From IMG/VR virus record IMGVR_UViG_3300011113_000642, positions 1-64,000 of that record: a stretch of 64,000 nucleotides of DNA; one strand, given 5' to 3'. This DNA comes from a virus. The position numbers and the translations under genes were made by a program. The notes below the pieces were generated by a model, which was given only the letters and a program-made list of their open reading frames with translations, made no database searches and was not told the DNA's origin. Each line of letters begins with the position of its first letter. Position 1 is the first letter of the stretch. This document shows positions 39,372-47,215 of the stretch, piece after piece.

Positions 39372-40015
39372 AACTAATCACTGAACTTACTGAAGATATT
39401 AAGTACGTTAAAGAAAATGTTGGTAACGGTGAAAAGACCTACTTCATTGAGGGTGTTTTTATGCAATCAGGTGTAAAAAACCGCAATGGTCGTGTTTATC
39501 CACAAGGTACTCTTTTAAAAGAATGCAACAGATACATTAATGAATATGTTAACAAAGGTCGTGCTCTCGGTGAATTGAATCACCCAACTGGGCCAACCGT
39601 AAATCTGGATCGTGTATCTCACATTGTAAAAGAACTTCATGAAGATGGCCATAATGTTTATGGTAAAGCCAAAGTTCTTGACACCCCAATGGGTAGAATT
39701 GTTAAAAATCTTATTGAAGAGGGTGCTCAACTAGGCGTATCAACCCGTGGTATGGGTTCATTAAAATCGAAGGGTGGATATCAAGAAGTTCAAGAAGATT
39801 TTATGTTGGCTGCAATTGATATTGTTGCCGATCCTTCTGCACCAAATGCATTTGTAAATGGTATTATGGAAGGTCGTGAATGGATGTTTATCGATGGTAT
39901 TTGGCAAGAAAGACAAGCAGCCGAAGCCAAAAAATTAATCCGCGAATCTTCCAAAAAAGACTTAAATAAAAATATTGTAAAGGTTTTCCAAGATTACTTT
40001 AAGAAACTAGGATGA
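39368..40015 (+). CDS. 21: Prohead core protease gp21
   Basis: A 215-residue protein (T4: 212), peptidase family S80. Seen: KTYFIEGVFMQSGVKNRNGRVYP, the catalytic His in LGELNHP (H72), the Ser in LGVSTRGMG (S125) and the Asp in DIVADPSAP (D155). In T4 it cleaves scaffold, capsid and internal proteins after L/I-x-E when the prohead matures. The capsid here has such a site (LIE, after residue 55), which sets the expected specificity for other candidates in this window. Overlaps the preceding and following genes by 4 nt. Confidence 0.95.
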   Translation: MKLITELTEDIKYVKENVGNGEKTYFIEGVFMQSGVKNRNGRVYPQGTLLKECNRYINEYVNKGRALGELNHPTGPTVNLDRVSHIVKELHEDGHNVYGKAKVLDTPMGRIVKNLIEEGAQLGVSTRGMGSLKSKGGYQEVQEDFMLAAIDIVADPSAPNAFVNGIMEGREWMFIDGIWQERQAAEAKKLIRESSKKDLNKNIVKVFQDYFKKLG

Positions 40016-40722
40016 GTAATATTCTTCCACAACATGCCACCAAATATTTGGTAGAGTCTTTAAATAAAAGAACTACTCAAAATATTAAATTGGAACTAGC
40101 TGAGGCGTTGGGTGCAACTAAAACCCCCAAAGCAGCAACAGGCAATAGAAGTTCTGAAAGTTCTAGTGGTGGGTATGGCGTAGGTGTTGGAGAACAAGAA
40201 ACCGATACTTCTAAAAATTTTACAAACGTTTTATTTGGTTCTAAGGAAAAAGCAGTAGATCCATTAGTTGGTGCTGGATTGGCTTATGGTATTGGAAAAA
40301 CAGCAACAATTGGAGCCGATATTTTAGATAAATTCGGAGTACAGTGGTTGGGTGACGTAGCACTTAAGGGGGCTGGTGTAAAACTTCCTAGCGGAAAGGG
40401 GCCTATTGGCGATATTGGTAGGGCTTTAGCCGGCAAAGCTTTGGTGGGTATTCCGGGTGCTGTTTCAAGTTTATTGCGGCAAGTTGGTGATATTAGTGGT
40501 GCTGGTTGGGCAGAAGCTCAATTGGGAAATATTGGCCGAAGTGAAATGCAATTAGCCGCACAGGGGGCCGGATCACCGTGGACTCCCTTTGTTTTACCTG
40601 GTCAAGCTAAAGGTAAACAGCAGGGGTATGACCCAAATAAAGAAGCTGACGAAGCGATGGCAGCTGCCGAAAGAGCAGAAAAAATTAAACGATATAGAAG
40701 GCGCGGATATAATATTCCATAA
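40012..40722 (+). CDS. Putative internal head protein in the scaffold operon
   Basis: A 236-residue protein with no known family. The first 35 residues (YLVESLNKRTTQNIKLELAEALG) look like a scaffold-type helix and contain LAE, a good gp21-type cleavage site after residue 31. The rest is Gly/Ala-rich (about 85-190) with a strongly basic end (RAEKIKRYRRRGYNIP), similar in style to the tagged protein at 367-969. It is coupled to gene 21 and precedes gene 22. I infer that it enters the prohead with the core and is trimmed by gp21. Confidence 0.55.
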   Translation: MSNILPQHATKYLVESLNKRTTQNIKLELAEALGATKTPKAATGNRSSESSSGGYGVGVGEQETDTSKNFTNVLFGSKEKAVDPLVGAGLAYGIGKTATIGADILDKFGVQWLGDVALKGAGVKLPSGKGPIGDIGRALAGKALVGIPGAVSSLLRQVGDISGAGWAEAQLGNIGRSEMQLAAQGAGSPWTPFVLPGQAKGKQQGYDPNKEADEAMAAAERAEKIKRYRRRGYNIP

Positions 40723-40733
40723 TTTTGTAAACT

Positions 40734-40741
40734 TATAAATA
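40734..40741 (+). promoter_or_regulatory. Late promoter (TATAAATA) of gene 22
   Basis: Perfect box 21 nt before the ATG at 40763, with AAGGA in the leader. Confidence 0.75.
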
Positions 40742-40762
40742 ATTAACAAGGATTCCTTTCAC

Positions 40763-41794
40763 ATGAAAAATAGAAAAAATACCCAAATTAACGAAGAACA
40801 AGTTGCCATGACCGGATACCCAATGTCCGCTGGCGGCTCTGATAGAGATATGTCTGGTCGTGGCTCAATGATTCCACAACCAGTAGTTACTGGCACTCCA
40901 GTCACAATGACTCCTCAAATTCCAACCACCATGGCCAAAAAAACAATGGCTCCAGTTGCAGCACCAGTTGCAACTTCAAAGGAATCAGAGGAAAATGAGG
41001 AGGCCGAGGAAATAGAAAACGAGTCTGAGTCCGAAGAAACCGAAGAGGCCATCGAAACTAACGAAGAGTTGAACGCCCAATTCCGCGATTCTTTGATTTC
41101 TCTTCTTGGTGAAGACGTTGATCCATCCGTTGTCACCAAACTTGAAGCTGTTTTTGAAGCTGCTGTAACAGATCGTGTTGAGCGCACTGTTGCTCAAATT
41201 GTTGAAAGTGTAGATGGCAACGTTAAAACTTATCTTGATGAAGTCACCGAATCTCTAGTAGAAAAGGTTGATGATTATCTTGATTATGTTGTTGAAGAAT
41301 GGATGACCGAAAATGCAGTAGCTGTTGAGCAAGGTATCAAGACTCAAATTGCTGAAAACTTTATCAGTGGTCTAAAAAATCTCTTTGAAAATCACTACAT
41401 TGATGTTCCAGCAGAGAAGTACAATGTTCTTGATGAACTCTATGCACAAAATCGTGAACTAGAGACCAAACTAAATGAATCCGTCAAGAATAACATGAAT
41501 CTTAAGAAGGAAATTTCACTAACTGAATGCGCAGGCATATTTGTTGCTGAAACCCGCGATCTCGCTGATACTCAAGTAGCTAAACTTCAAGGTTTAATGG
41601 AAAACGTTTCCTTTGAAACCCCCGAAGAATATCGCGAAAAGCTCGTTGCTATTCGTGAAAATTACTTAACTCGCCCACGCCCAGCTGCCAAGGTAGCTGA
41701 GCCAGAACAAACTTTTGCTCCAGTAAAGCAAGTCCCCTCAACTCTTGTTGAGAGCTATGTTGGTGCACTAGGTAGACTTAATAAAAAAGTCTAA
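40763..41794 (+). CDS. 22: Prohead core scaffold protein gp22
   Basis: A 343-residue scaffold (T4: 269). It is strongly acidic (EESEENEEAEEIENESESEE at about 74-93) followed by long helices (VDDYLDYVVEEWMTENAVAVEQGIKTQIAENFISGLKNLFENHYIDVP) typical of gp22. It fills the prohead and is digested by gp21 during maturation. The N-terminal 70 residues are Thr/Pro/Met-rich and flexible, an addition compared with T4. Its codon use is shifted toward that of highly expressed genes, as in gene 23. Confidence 0.92.
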   Translation: MKNRKNTQINEEQVAMTGYPMSAGGSDRDMSGRGSMIPQPVVTGTPVTMTPQIPTTMAKKTMAPVAAPVATSKESEENEEAEEIENESESEETEEAIETNEELNAQFRDSLISLLGEDVDPSVVTKLEAVFEAAVTDRVERTVAQIVESVDGNVKTYLDEVTESLVEKVDDYLDYVVEEWMTENAVAVEQGIKTQIAENFISGLKNLFENHYIDVPAEKYNVLDELYAQNRELETKLNESVKNNMNLKKEISLTECAGIFVAETRDLADTQVAKLQGLMENVSFETPEEYREKLVAIRENYLTRPRPAAKVAEPEQTFAPVKQVPSTLVESYVGALGRLNKKV

Positions 41795-41805
41795 TTTTAA
41801 ATTTT

Positions 41806-41813
41806 ACTAAATA
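41806..41813 (+). promoter_or_regulatory. Late promoter variant (ACTAAATA) of gene 23
   Basis: Box 30 nt before the ATG at 41844; the leader has AGGAG. The most expressed gene of the phage thus uses a leadered message. Confidence 0.7.
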
Positions 41814-41843
41814 ATTTCAACTCACTAGGAGATAATAACTACA

Positions 41844-43253
41844 ATGCAATTTCAAGAAAACACACCATATGATATTCTCACCGAGAAGTGGGACCCTGTC
41901 ATTAATCACGAAGCTCTTCCCAAGATTCAAGACGATTACCGCAAGAAGGTAACCGCCGTTCTCTTGGAGAACCAAGAACAAGCTCTTCGCCAACAACACC
42001 TCATTGAGGATATGGGTGGCAATGCTAATCTTGGTGGTCCAGCAACTTCTACTGGATACAATAACGGTCAAGTTTCTGGTTACGACCCAGTTCTAATCAG
42101 CTTGATTCGTCGTTCTATGCCAAACCTAATGGCATATGATATCTGCGGCGTTCAACCAATGACCGCCCCAACCGGCCTTATCTTTGCTATGCGTGCCAAC
42201 TACCAATACGGTGGTACAGGCTACACCTATGGCAATGCTGGTTATGTCGAAGCCATGTTCCAAGAGCCACAACCATCTTACGGTGGTTCTGGTTGGACTC
42301 TAAACGCAACCTTTGCTGCTTCTAAAGGTCTTTCCGCTGGTTGGAACTATGCTTCCGGTGTAACTTCAACCGCTGCACAACTTGCTGCTCTTCGTGGTAT
42401 TCTAACCGCTGATGGTGAAGGTATCGGTAAGAGTGGTAATTATGCTAACTGGAATCAAATGGCCTTCTCAATCGACCGTGTTGCTGTCCAAGCTCGTACA
42501 CGCGCTCTAAGCAGCAACTATACTGTCGAATTGGCTCAAGACCTCAAGGCTGTTCACGGTCTCGATGCTGAAGCCGAACTCGCAAATCTTCTCAGCACCG
42601 AAATTCTTGCTGAAATTAATCGCGAGATCGTCAAGACCATCTACTACGTTGCTAAGACAGGTACTCAACAACCTGATATTCAACAAAGGGGTGTTTACGA
42701 TCTTGATATTGATTCTGATGGTCGTTGGTCTGCTGAACGCTTCCGTGGTCTCAGTTTCCAAATTGAGCGCGAATGCAATCAAATTGCCAAGGAAACCCGT
42801 CGTGGTAAGGGTAACTTCATTATCTGCGATAGCGATACCGCAGCTGCCCTCGCCATGTCTGGCTTCATGAGCCTCAGCCCAGCAATTGCTCCTCAACTAA
42901 ACGTTGATGATACTCAAAGCACATTTGCTGGTATTTTGAGTGGTAAGATCCGCGTCTACATCGATCCATATAGCCCAGCAGGATTTAACTTCTTCGTTAC
43001 TGGCTATAAGGGCGAATCGCCATATGACGCTGGTCTCTTCTACTGCCCATACGTTCCTCTCCAAATGGTTCGTGCAGTAGATCCAAATACTTTCCAACCA
43101 CGTATTGCCTTCAAGACCCGTTATGGTGTAGTTGCTAACCCATTCGTTATCAACACCACCACCGGCCAACCAGATGGTGAAACTCTCACCGCCGGCTTGA
43201 ACCACTATTACCGCTTAACTAGCGTTACCAACCTCCACGGTAACACTATCTAA
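41844..43253 (+). CDS. 23: Major capsid protein gp23
   Basis: A 469-residue HK97-fold capsid protein (T4: 521). Seen: DPVLISLIRRSMPNLMAYDICGVQPMTAPTGLIFAMRANY, FSIDRVAVQARTRALSSNYTVELAQDLKAVHGLDAEAELANLLSTEILAEINREIV, RRGKGNFIICDSD, and ISLSPAI-type core regions. The N-terminal peptide probably ends at QQHLIE (residue 55), a gp21 site, leaving DMGGNA as mature start. Codons are visibly more GC-rich than in neighbours, as expected for very high expression. No separate vertex protein gene 24 is seen in the window. A strong terminator follows. Confidence 0.97.
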   Translation: MQFQENTPYDILTEKWDPVINHEALPKIQDDYRKKVTAVLLENQEQALRQQHLIEDMGGNANLGGPATSTGYNNGQVSGYDPVLISLIRRSMPNLMAYDICGVQPMTAPTGLIFAMRANYQYGGTGYTYGNAGYVEAMFQEPQPSYGGSGWTLNATFAASKGLSAGWNYASGVTSTAAQLAALRGILTADGEGIGKSGNYANWNQMAFSIDRVAVQARTRALSSNYTVELAQDLKAVHGLDAEAELANLLSTEILAEINREIVKTIYYVAKTGTQQPDIQQRGVYDLDIDSDGRWSAERFRGLSFQIERECNQIAKETRRGKGNFIICDSDTAAALAMSGFMSLSPAIAPQLNVDDTQSTFAGILSGKIRVYIDPYSPAGFNFFVTGYKGESPYDAGLFYCPYVPLQMVRAVDPNTFQPRIAFKTRYGVVANPFVINTTTGQPDGETLTAGLNHYYRLTSVTNLHGNTI

Positions 43254-43284
43254 TAGGTAACTAGAAGAAAGTAAGTAATAACGA

Positions 43285-43318
43285 AGACCTCCCCAGAAAT
43301 GGGGAGGTCTTTCTTTTT
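43285..43318 (+). terminator. Strong intrinsic terminator after gene 23
   Basis: A perfect 10-bp stem AGACCTCCCC/GGGGAGGTCT with a 6-nt loop (43295-43300), followed by TTCTTTTT. Confidence 0.95.
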
Positions 43319-43319
43319 G

Positions 43320-43327
43320 GATAAATA
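43320..43327 (+). promoter_or_regulatory. Late promoter (GATAAATA), leaderless
   Basis: Directly after the gene 23 terminator; 5 nt (ATAGT) separate it from the ATG at 43333. Confidence 0.78.
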
Positions 43328-43332
43328 ATAGT

Positions 43333-43851
43333 ATGAGTTGTATTCAAAACATCAACCCACTTTATAACAGTTATTTTACATTAATTTTTGGAAGAGGTAC
43401 AGATCAATTTGAACTGACTTGCCAAAAAGCAAACTTACCTGGATGCACTGTACCAGATACAGCACAACCAACAATTTTTGGTACAACTGTACCAATTCCA
43501 ACAATGCAGTTTAACTATGAAACTTTAAATGTAGAATTTATTGTTGATTCGGAATTAGAAAATTGGAAAAGTTTATATTCTTGGATGAGAAATATGGCAA
43601 ATATTGAAACAGATGAAGAATATAATTTAACTTATCAAAGCTGGCACCACGAAGCAACTTTAACAATTTTTGATCCGGCCACCAAATGTTCAAATTTAGT
43701 AGTTACCTTTAAATACATTATTCCAACAAATTTGAGTGGTTTAATTTTTCAAAGTGATAGCGCAGATGCAATTTTACAAAAAGCTACCTGCCGTTTTAAA
43801 TTTTCCTATTATACACTTTCTCCAGACGCTCCCAATAAATTAAAATCTTAA
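43333..43851 (+). CDS. Tail-tube-like structural protein
   Basis: A 172-residue protein with the tube/terminator barrel pattern: YNSYFTLIFGRGTDQFELTCQKANLPGCTVPDTAQPT, then MQFNYETLNVEFIVDSELENWKSLYSWMRNMAN, and a C-terminal strand pair FKYIIPTNLSGLIFQSDSADAILQKATCRFKFSYYTL. The Y-E-x-L-x-V-x-F-x-V-D-x-x-x-x-N-W motif is one I recall from aquatic T4-like phages, usually near the capsid gene. Possible roles are tube initiator or terminator; it could be equivalent to gp3. It is a leaderless late gene ending against the convergent Sm-like gene. Confidence 0.5.
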   Translation: MSCIQNINPLYNSYFTLIFGRGTDQFELTCQKANLPGCTVPDTAQPTIFGTTVPIPTMQFNYETLNVEFIVDSELENWKSLYSWMRNMANIETDEEYNLTYQSWHHEATLTIFDPATKCSNLVVTFKYIIPTNLSGLIFQSDSADAILQKATCRFKFSYYTLSPDAPNKLKS

Positions 43852-44525
43852 ATATAATCTTCTGGGTTATCTGACCAGCTTTCAGCTGAATTGGGGTTTC
43901 CCTCTGGATTAAATGGTATTTCATTCGTTGTAGGTTTAACTCTGCTGCGTTTTTTCTTCTTGGGTGGGGTCTTGGGCTGTTCTTGAAGTGGTTCGCTTAT
44001 AGAGGATTCTGGCAATAATGGAGGTAATTCTTCAGAATTTTCCTCCTCTAACATTTCTTCAAATGCCCCCTCTGCCTCAAAAGTTTCAATTAAATCATTT
44101 ACAAAATTTACAAAATCTTCATTATTAAAAAGTTCATTTAATAATTGCAAGCCATGTTCTGGATTTAAAAATTCATCCCCATTTCCATTTGTTATTATGG
44201 AAGAAGGATCAGTTTTCATAGTAATAAAAAACATATCATACATTTTTTTTAGTTCCCCTATGGGGGAAGCAATGTACATAATACTATTTCTGTTTATTGT
44301 AATTTCAAAATTTTCAACATTAACAGCGTAATTAGTCAGTTTTACAAGTTCAACAATATTTCCATTTTCATCTTTACTGTAACCATTTTCAATTTTTGCT
44401 GGTAAGGTTAAAACTATTTTATCAACGGTTGCATCACGAATTATTCCTAATAACTCGTCACCATTAATAAGCTTTACGACTCTTACAATCCCATCGAAAT
44501 GAGATGCGGGTACTAGGTCAGACAT
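43848..44525 (-). CDS. Sm-like phage protein with long acidic tail, copy 3
   Basis: A 225-residue protein. Its first 110 residues repeat the Sm-like pattern of the proteins at 6333 and 16972: GIVRVVKLINGDELLGIIRDATVDKIVLTLPAKIE, then NSIMYIASPIGELKKMYDMFF. A longer C-terminal part follows: an acidic helical region (about 130-165), a Pro/Glu-rich linker and a basic KKKKRSRVKP patch (about 190-199). The tail could contact partners or nucleic acid. GGAGG precedes the ATG and a GATAAATA late box lies upstream. Its role is unknown. Confidence 0.6.
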   Translation of the reverse strand: MSDLVPASHFDGIVRVVKLINGDELLGIIRDATVDKIVLTLPAKIENGYSKDENGNIVELVKLTNYAVNVENFEITINRNSIMYIASPIGELKKMYDMFFITMKTDPSSIITNGNGDEFLNPEHGLQLLNELFNNEDFVNFVNDLIETFEAEGAFEEMLEEENSEELPPLLPESSISEPLQEQPKTPPKKKKRSRVKPTTNEIPFNPEGNPNSAESWSDNPEDYI

Positions 44526-44540
44526 AGCAGCCCTCCTAAT

Positions 44541-46049
44541 TTATTTATCTTTAGGGTGATCTGCAATACCTATAGAAATAATTTTATGATCAAACTTTTC
44601 TCTTGTGTATATTTTTACACGCTCTTCAAAATGTTTGAGTACATGATTTTTATGCGACTTCCAAGATAAGTCGTCAACAATATCATATACTTTGAGAGAT
44701 TTTTTTCTATCAGATACTCTTAAACCTCTACCGATGCTCTGTAGCAATCTAATTACAGATTTAGTAGGAGAGGCAAAGATGATATTATCAAGATTAACAA
44801 TGTTGATACCAGCACTAGTAGTGCCATAGCTAGCCACAAGGATGGCGTCTTTTTCTTTATCAATGACTCTGCGGATATATTCTCTTGCTTCTGCGTCTGT
44901 TTTGCCTGATATGAAATAAACTTTTCTATCGCCTGCAGCTGCTTCAATGAGAGACGCGAGGGGTCTTCCATGGATCTCGACATAGTTGAAGAGAATAAGG
45001 GTGTTACCTTTGGTTCGGAGGGCAAGTTCTTTGATAAATTGGTTTCTTTGCTCATGGGTTACCACCCATTTTATTTCATCTGCATAACGCTGTTTTTTGA
45101 CTAGTTGTTTTTCTTCGTCCTTATATTTAAGGATTATACAATCTACATCAAGCTTTGCAAGCAATCCCTTATTCATTAAGTTTTTGGTTTGAATAAACTG
45201 AATTGCTGGACCAAGAATACCTTCAATACTAAGTCTGTGCGCTTGAGTTTGTTGAAGGGTTCCAGTTGTTCCTATTCTAAACCAAGCTTTAGAAAGTTTT
45301 TGACCAATAAAGTTTATAGATTCTGCTTTTGCTTGGTGGCATTCGTCAAAAAATATCGCATCAAATTGATCAAACCAAACTTTCGGTAATTTATAAATTG
45401 ATTGCCAAGTAGATATTACTATCTGTTTATTTGTATCTTTTTCTTGGCCAGCCGATATTTTGTGAATGTATTTTTTACATGACCAGGATTTGTCTTGACT
45501 GGAATAATCAAAAAAATCGGCCTCCATCTGATTGACGAGGCCAACGGTCGGAACTAGAATTAAAATTTTGCGGTCTGTATTTAAAACCTTTTGCAGATAT
45601 CGAACCAATACGTATATAATAAGACTTTTGCCTGAGCCAGTCGGTGATATTATTACTGATCGATGATTGTTCAATGCATGCAAGATAGCCTGTTGCTGGT
45701 GAGCATGCATACGTACAGCCTGCTTGCGGACGGAGACCTTCAGTGATTCGTAAAAATGAGCAAGTTGTTCCTCGGTAGCACATAGAGGATTTTTACTCTC
45801 TTTAATATTTAGTGAGTATCCACGATCTTTGGAAAACTTTTCAAGGTAAGTTTTTAAACCTCTTGGTAGGGTGGAAGACAAAATATCATATAACCGTATT
45901 TTACCATCCCATAACCTACGTTTAAACATAGGCATATACTGAGCCCCCGGAACCATAAATGAAAAATAGTCCCGCAGTTCTTGTTTTAGTCCTTTTTCTG
46001 TCTTTACATAATAACGGACTTCATCAATAGATTCAACATCAATATCCAC
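44541..46049 (-). CDS. uvsW: Recombination helicase UvsW
   Basis: A 502-residue SF2 helicase (T4: 503 including UvsW.1). It unwinds R-loops and migrates branched DNA, switching replication from origin- to recombination-dependent mode. Seen: an N-terminal DNA-binding domain, the Q-x-x-A segment HAHQQQAI, Walker A SPTGSGKS (135-142), DECH box (235-238), TGT motif GTTGTLQQT (motif III), and the C-terminal helicase half with ILVASYGTTSAGINI and motif VI QSIGRGLR. The start codon is GTG at 46049, 4 nt after a CTAAATA box. T4 uvsW is also a late gene. Confidence 0.96.
   Translation of the reverse strand: MDIDVESIDEVRYYVKTEKGLKQELRDYFSFMVPGAQYMPMFKRRLWDGKIRLYDILSSTLPRGLKTYLEKFSKDRGYSLNIKESKNPLCATEEQLAHFYESLKVSVRKQAVRMHAHQQQAILHALNNHRSVIISPTGSGKSLIIYVLVRYLQKVLNTDRKILILVPTVGLVNQMEADFFDYSSQDKSWSCKKYIHKISAGQEKDTNKQIVISTWQSIYKLPKVWFDQFDAIFFDECHQAKAESINFIGQKLSKAWFRIGTTGTLQQTQAHRLSIEGILGPAIQFIQTKNLMNKGLLAKLDVDCIILKYKDEEKQLVKKQRYADEIKWVVTHEQRNQFIKELALRTKGNTLILFNYVEIHGRPLASLIEAAAGDRKVYFISGKTDAEAREYIRRVIDKEKDAILVASYGTTSAGINIVNLDNIIFASPTKSVIRLLQSIGRGLRVSDRKKSLKVYDIVDDLSWKSHKNHVLKHFEERVKIYTREKFDHKIISIGIADHPKDK
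44542..44549 (-). promoter_or_regulatory. Late promoter (GATAAATA)
   Basis: Minus-strand box overlapping the end of uvsW; the leader to the ATG at 44525 has GGAGG. Confidence 0.65.
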
Positions 46050-46053
46050 ATAA

Positions 46054-46060
46054 TATTTAG
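46054..46060 (-). promoter_or_regulatory. Late promoter variant (CTAAATA) of uvsW
   Basis: Minus-strand box overlapping the end of uvsY; 4 nt before the GTG start at 46049. Confidence 0.6.
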
Positions 46061-46494
46061 ACGATACCGTTCATCATTTTTTGCCAGTCAATTGCTGACT
46101 TGATGGTAAAATTCCTATTATTCAAAGCTTTTAAAAATTCTTCAACCATTTTAACTTTAACTTCTAGTACAGCAATTTTAGATTTCATCTTGATAAGTTT
46201 TTCATCACCTTCGATAAACTTTTCAACATCTGTTTTTAAAATATCAAGATCAAATGGCTCTTCGTTCCACGCCTCAAGTTCTTCTTTGGATGCCTTACCA
46301 GTTAAAATTTTCCATTTACGTAATTTTTGAATTGCATAATCATTTTGATTTTTAGTCAAAAGCAATTTAAAATCTGACAATAAATTGAGGTACTTTCCAT
46401 GAATCTGTGGTATCTTTAAAGCTTCGTTTCCAAGTTCTGTAGAATCCACTTGAGAGTCTTTAGTTATATTGTTTTTTAGATCTTCTAAATCCAT
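46057..46494 (-). CDS. uvsY: Recombination mediator UvsY
   Basis: A 145-residue protein (T4: 137). UvsY loads the recombinase UvsX onto gp32-coated single-stranded DNA. Seen: MDLEDLKNNITKDSQVDSTELGNEALKIPQIHGKYLNLLSDFKLLLTKNQNDYAIQKLRKWKILTGKAS and a long C-terminal helix (LIKMKSKIAVLEVKVKMVEEFLKALNNRNFTIKSAIDWQKMMNGI) as in the family. It has its own early promoter with the ATG at the expected transcription start. uvsW follows on the same strand. Confidence 0.95.
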   Translation of the reverse strand: MDLEDLKNNITKDSQVDSTELGNEALKIPQIHGKYLNLLSDFKLLLTKNQNDYAIQKLRKWKILTGKASKEELEAWNEEPFDLDILKTDVEKFIEGDEKLIKMKSKIAVLEVKVKMVEEFLKALNNRNFTIKSAIDWQKMMNGIV

Positions 46495-46500
46495 ATTACC

Positions 46501-46528
46501 AGTGTACTTTGAAGGTAAATAAAGTCAA
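46501..46528 (-). promoter_or_regulatory. Sigma70-type promoter of uvsY, leaderless
   Basis: Minus strand: TTGACT (46528-46523), 16-nt spacer, TACACT (46506-46501), then 6 nt (GGTAAT) to the ATG at 46494. Confidence 0.7.
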
Positions 46529-46565
46529 CTAAATATCTTGACTATCTTATTCAATGTATTATATT
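46528..46565 (+). promoter_or_regulatory. Early and late promoters of the sugar operon
   Basis: TTGACT (46538-46543), 16-nt spacer and TATATT (46560-46565) form a sigma70-type promoter. An ACTAAATA late box (46528-46535) overlaps it from upstream. The leader has TGAGG before the ATG at 46580. The region is divergent with the uvsY promoter. Confidence 0.65.
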
Positions 46566-46579
46566 ATTTGTGAGGTTAT

Positions 46580-47215
46580 ATGATTATAGATCTTCGCGAA
46601 ATACCAGTAGTCTGGATTAATTTAGATTCTGCAACAGAAAATGCTAAAGTTATGCAGGATCGTTTAAATCAACGTGGATTTAAAAATACTTACAGAAAAT
46701 CTGCTAGAATTATTGTTGCTCCACCCGGAACAATTCCAAGCAATGCTCATTATGTTGGTTGTGCACAATCACATATTGATATTTTAGATGATTCAAATTA
46801 TGGTACGCCTCTTTTAATTTTAGAAGATGATGCTGAATTTTCTGAAGCATTTAATCCTATAATTAATATTCCAGATAATGCAGATGGTATTTATTTAGGA
46901 GTTTCTACTGGAAATAGAGGATACAAAACAAAAAGATATAATCAAGATTACTTAAGAATTGGTGGTATTTTGGCCACACACGCAATTTTATATGTAAAAC
47001 CAGATTTTAAAACTATAATGTCACAGGCCGCTAAACATTGCATATACGATTTACAACAACCATGGGATGTAGGTGCAGCTTCTGTGCAGTTTCATACTAA
47101 AGTTTATACTCCAAATAAGCCTTATTTTTATCAAGCAGATTCTCGACAATCTGCAAATAAATGGCAATTTTTTACTGATCAAGAATTGGAAGATAGAAAT
47201 TCGGAATATTTATGA
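46580..47215 (+). CDS. Glycosyltransferase, family 25-like
   Basis: A 211-residue enzyme resembling GT25 (LPS-type galactosyl/glucosyl transferases): VVWINLDSATENAKVMQDRLNQRGF, GCAQSHIDILDDSNYGTPLLILEDDAEF (residues about 60-90; EDDAEF is the family acidic motif), and a C-terminal region with SVQFHTKVYTPNKPYFYQADSRQS. It transfers a sugar to a glycan or protein acceptor. First gene of a 12-kb operon in which most genes overlap by a few bases; its TGA overlaps the next ATG. Confidence 0.75.
   Translation: MIIDLREIPVVWINLDSATENAKVMQDRLNQRGFKNTYRKSARIIVAPPGTIPSNAHYVGCAQSHIDILDDSNYGTPLLILEDDAEFSEAFNPIINIPDNADGIYLGVSTGNRGYKTKRYNQDYLRIGGILATHAILYVKPDFKTIMSQAAKHCIYDLQQPWDVGAASVQFHTKVYTPNKPYFYQADSRQSANKWQFFTDQELEDRNSEYL

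Noticed and set aside
42507-42896. Long minus-strand frame opposite the capsid gene
   Set aside because: Caused by codon bias of gene 23; no start signals and it opposes a certain gene.
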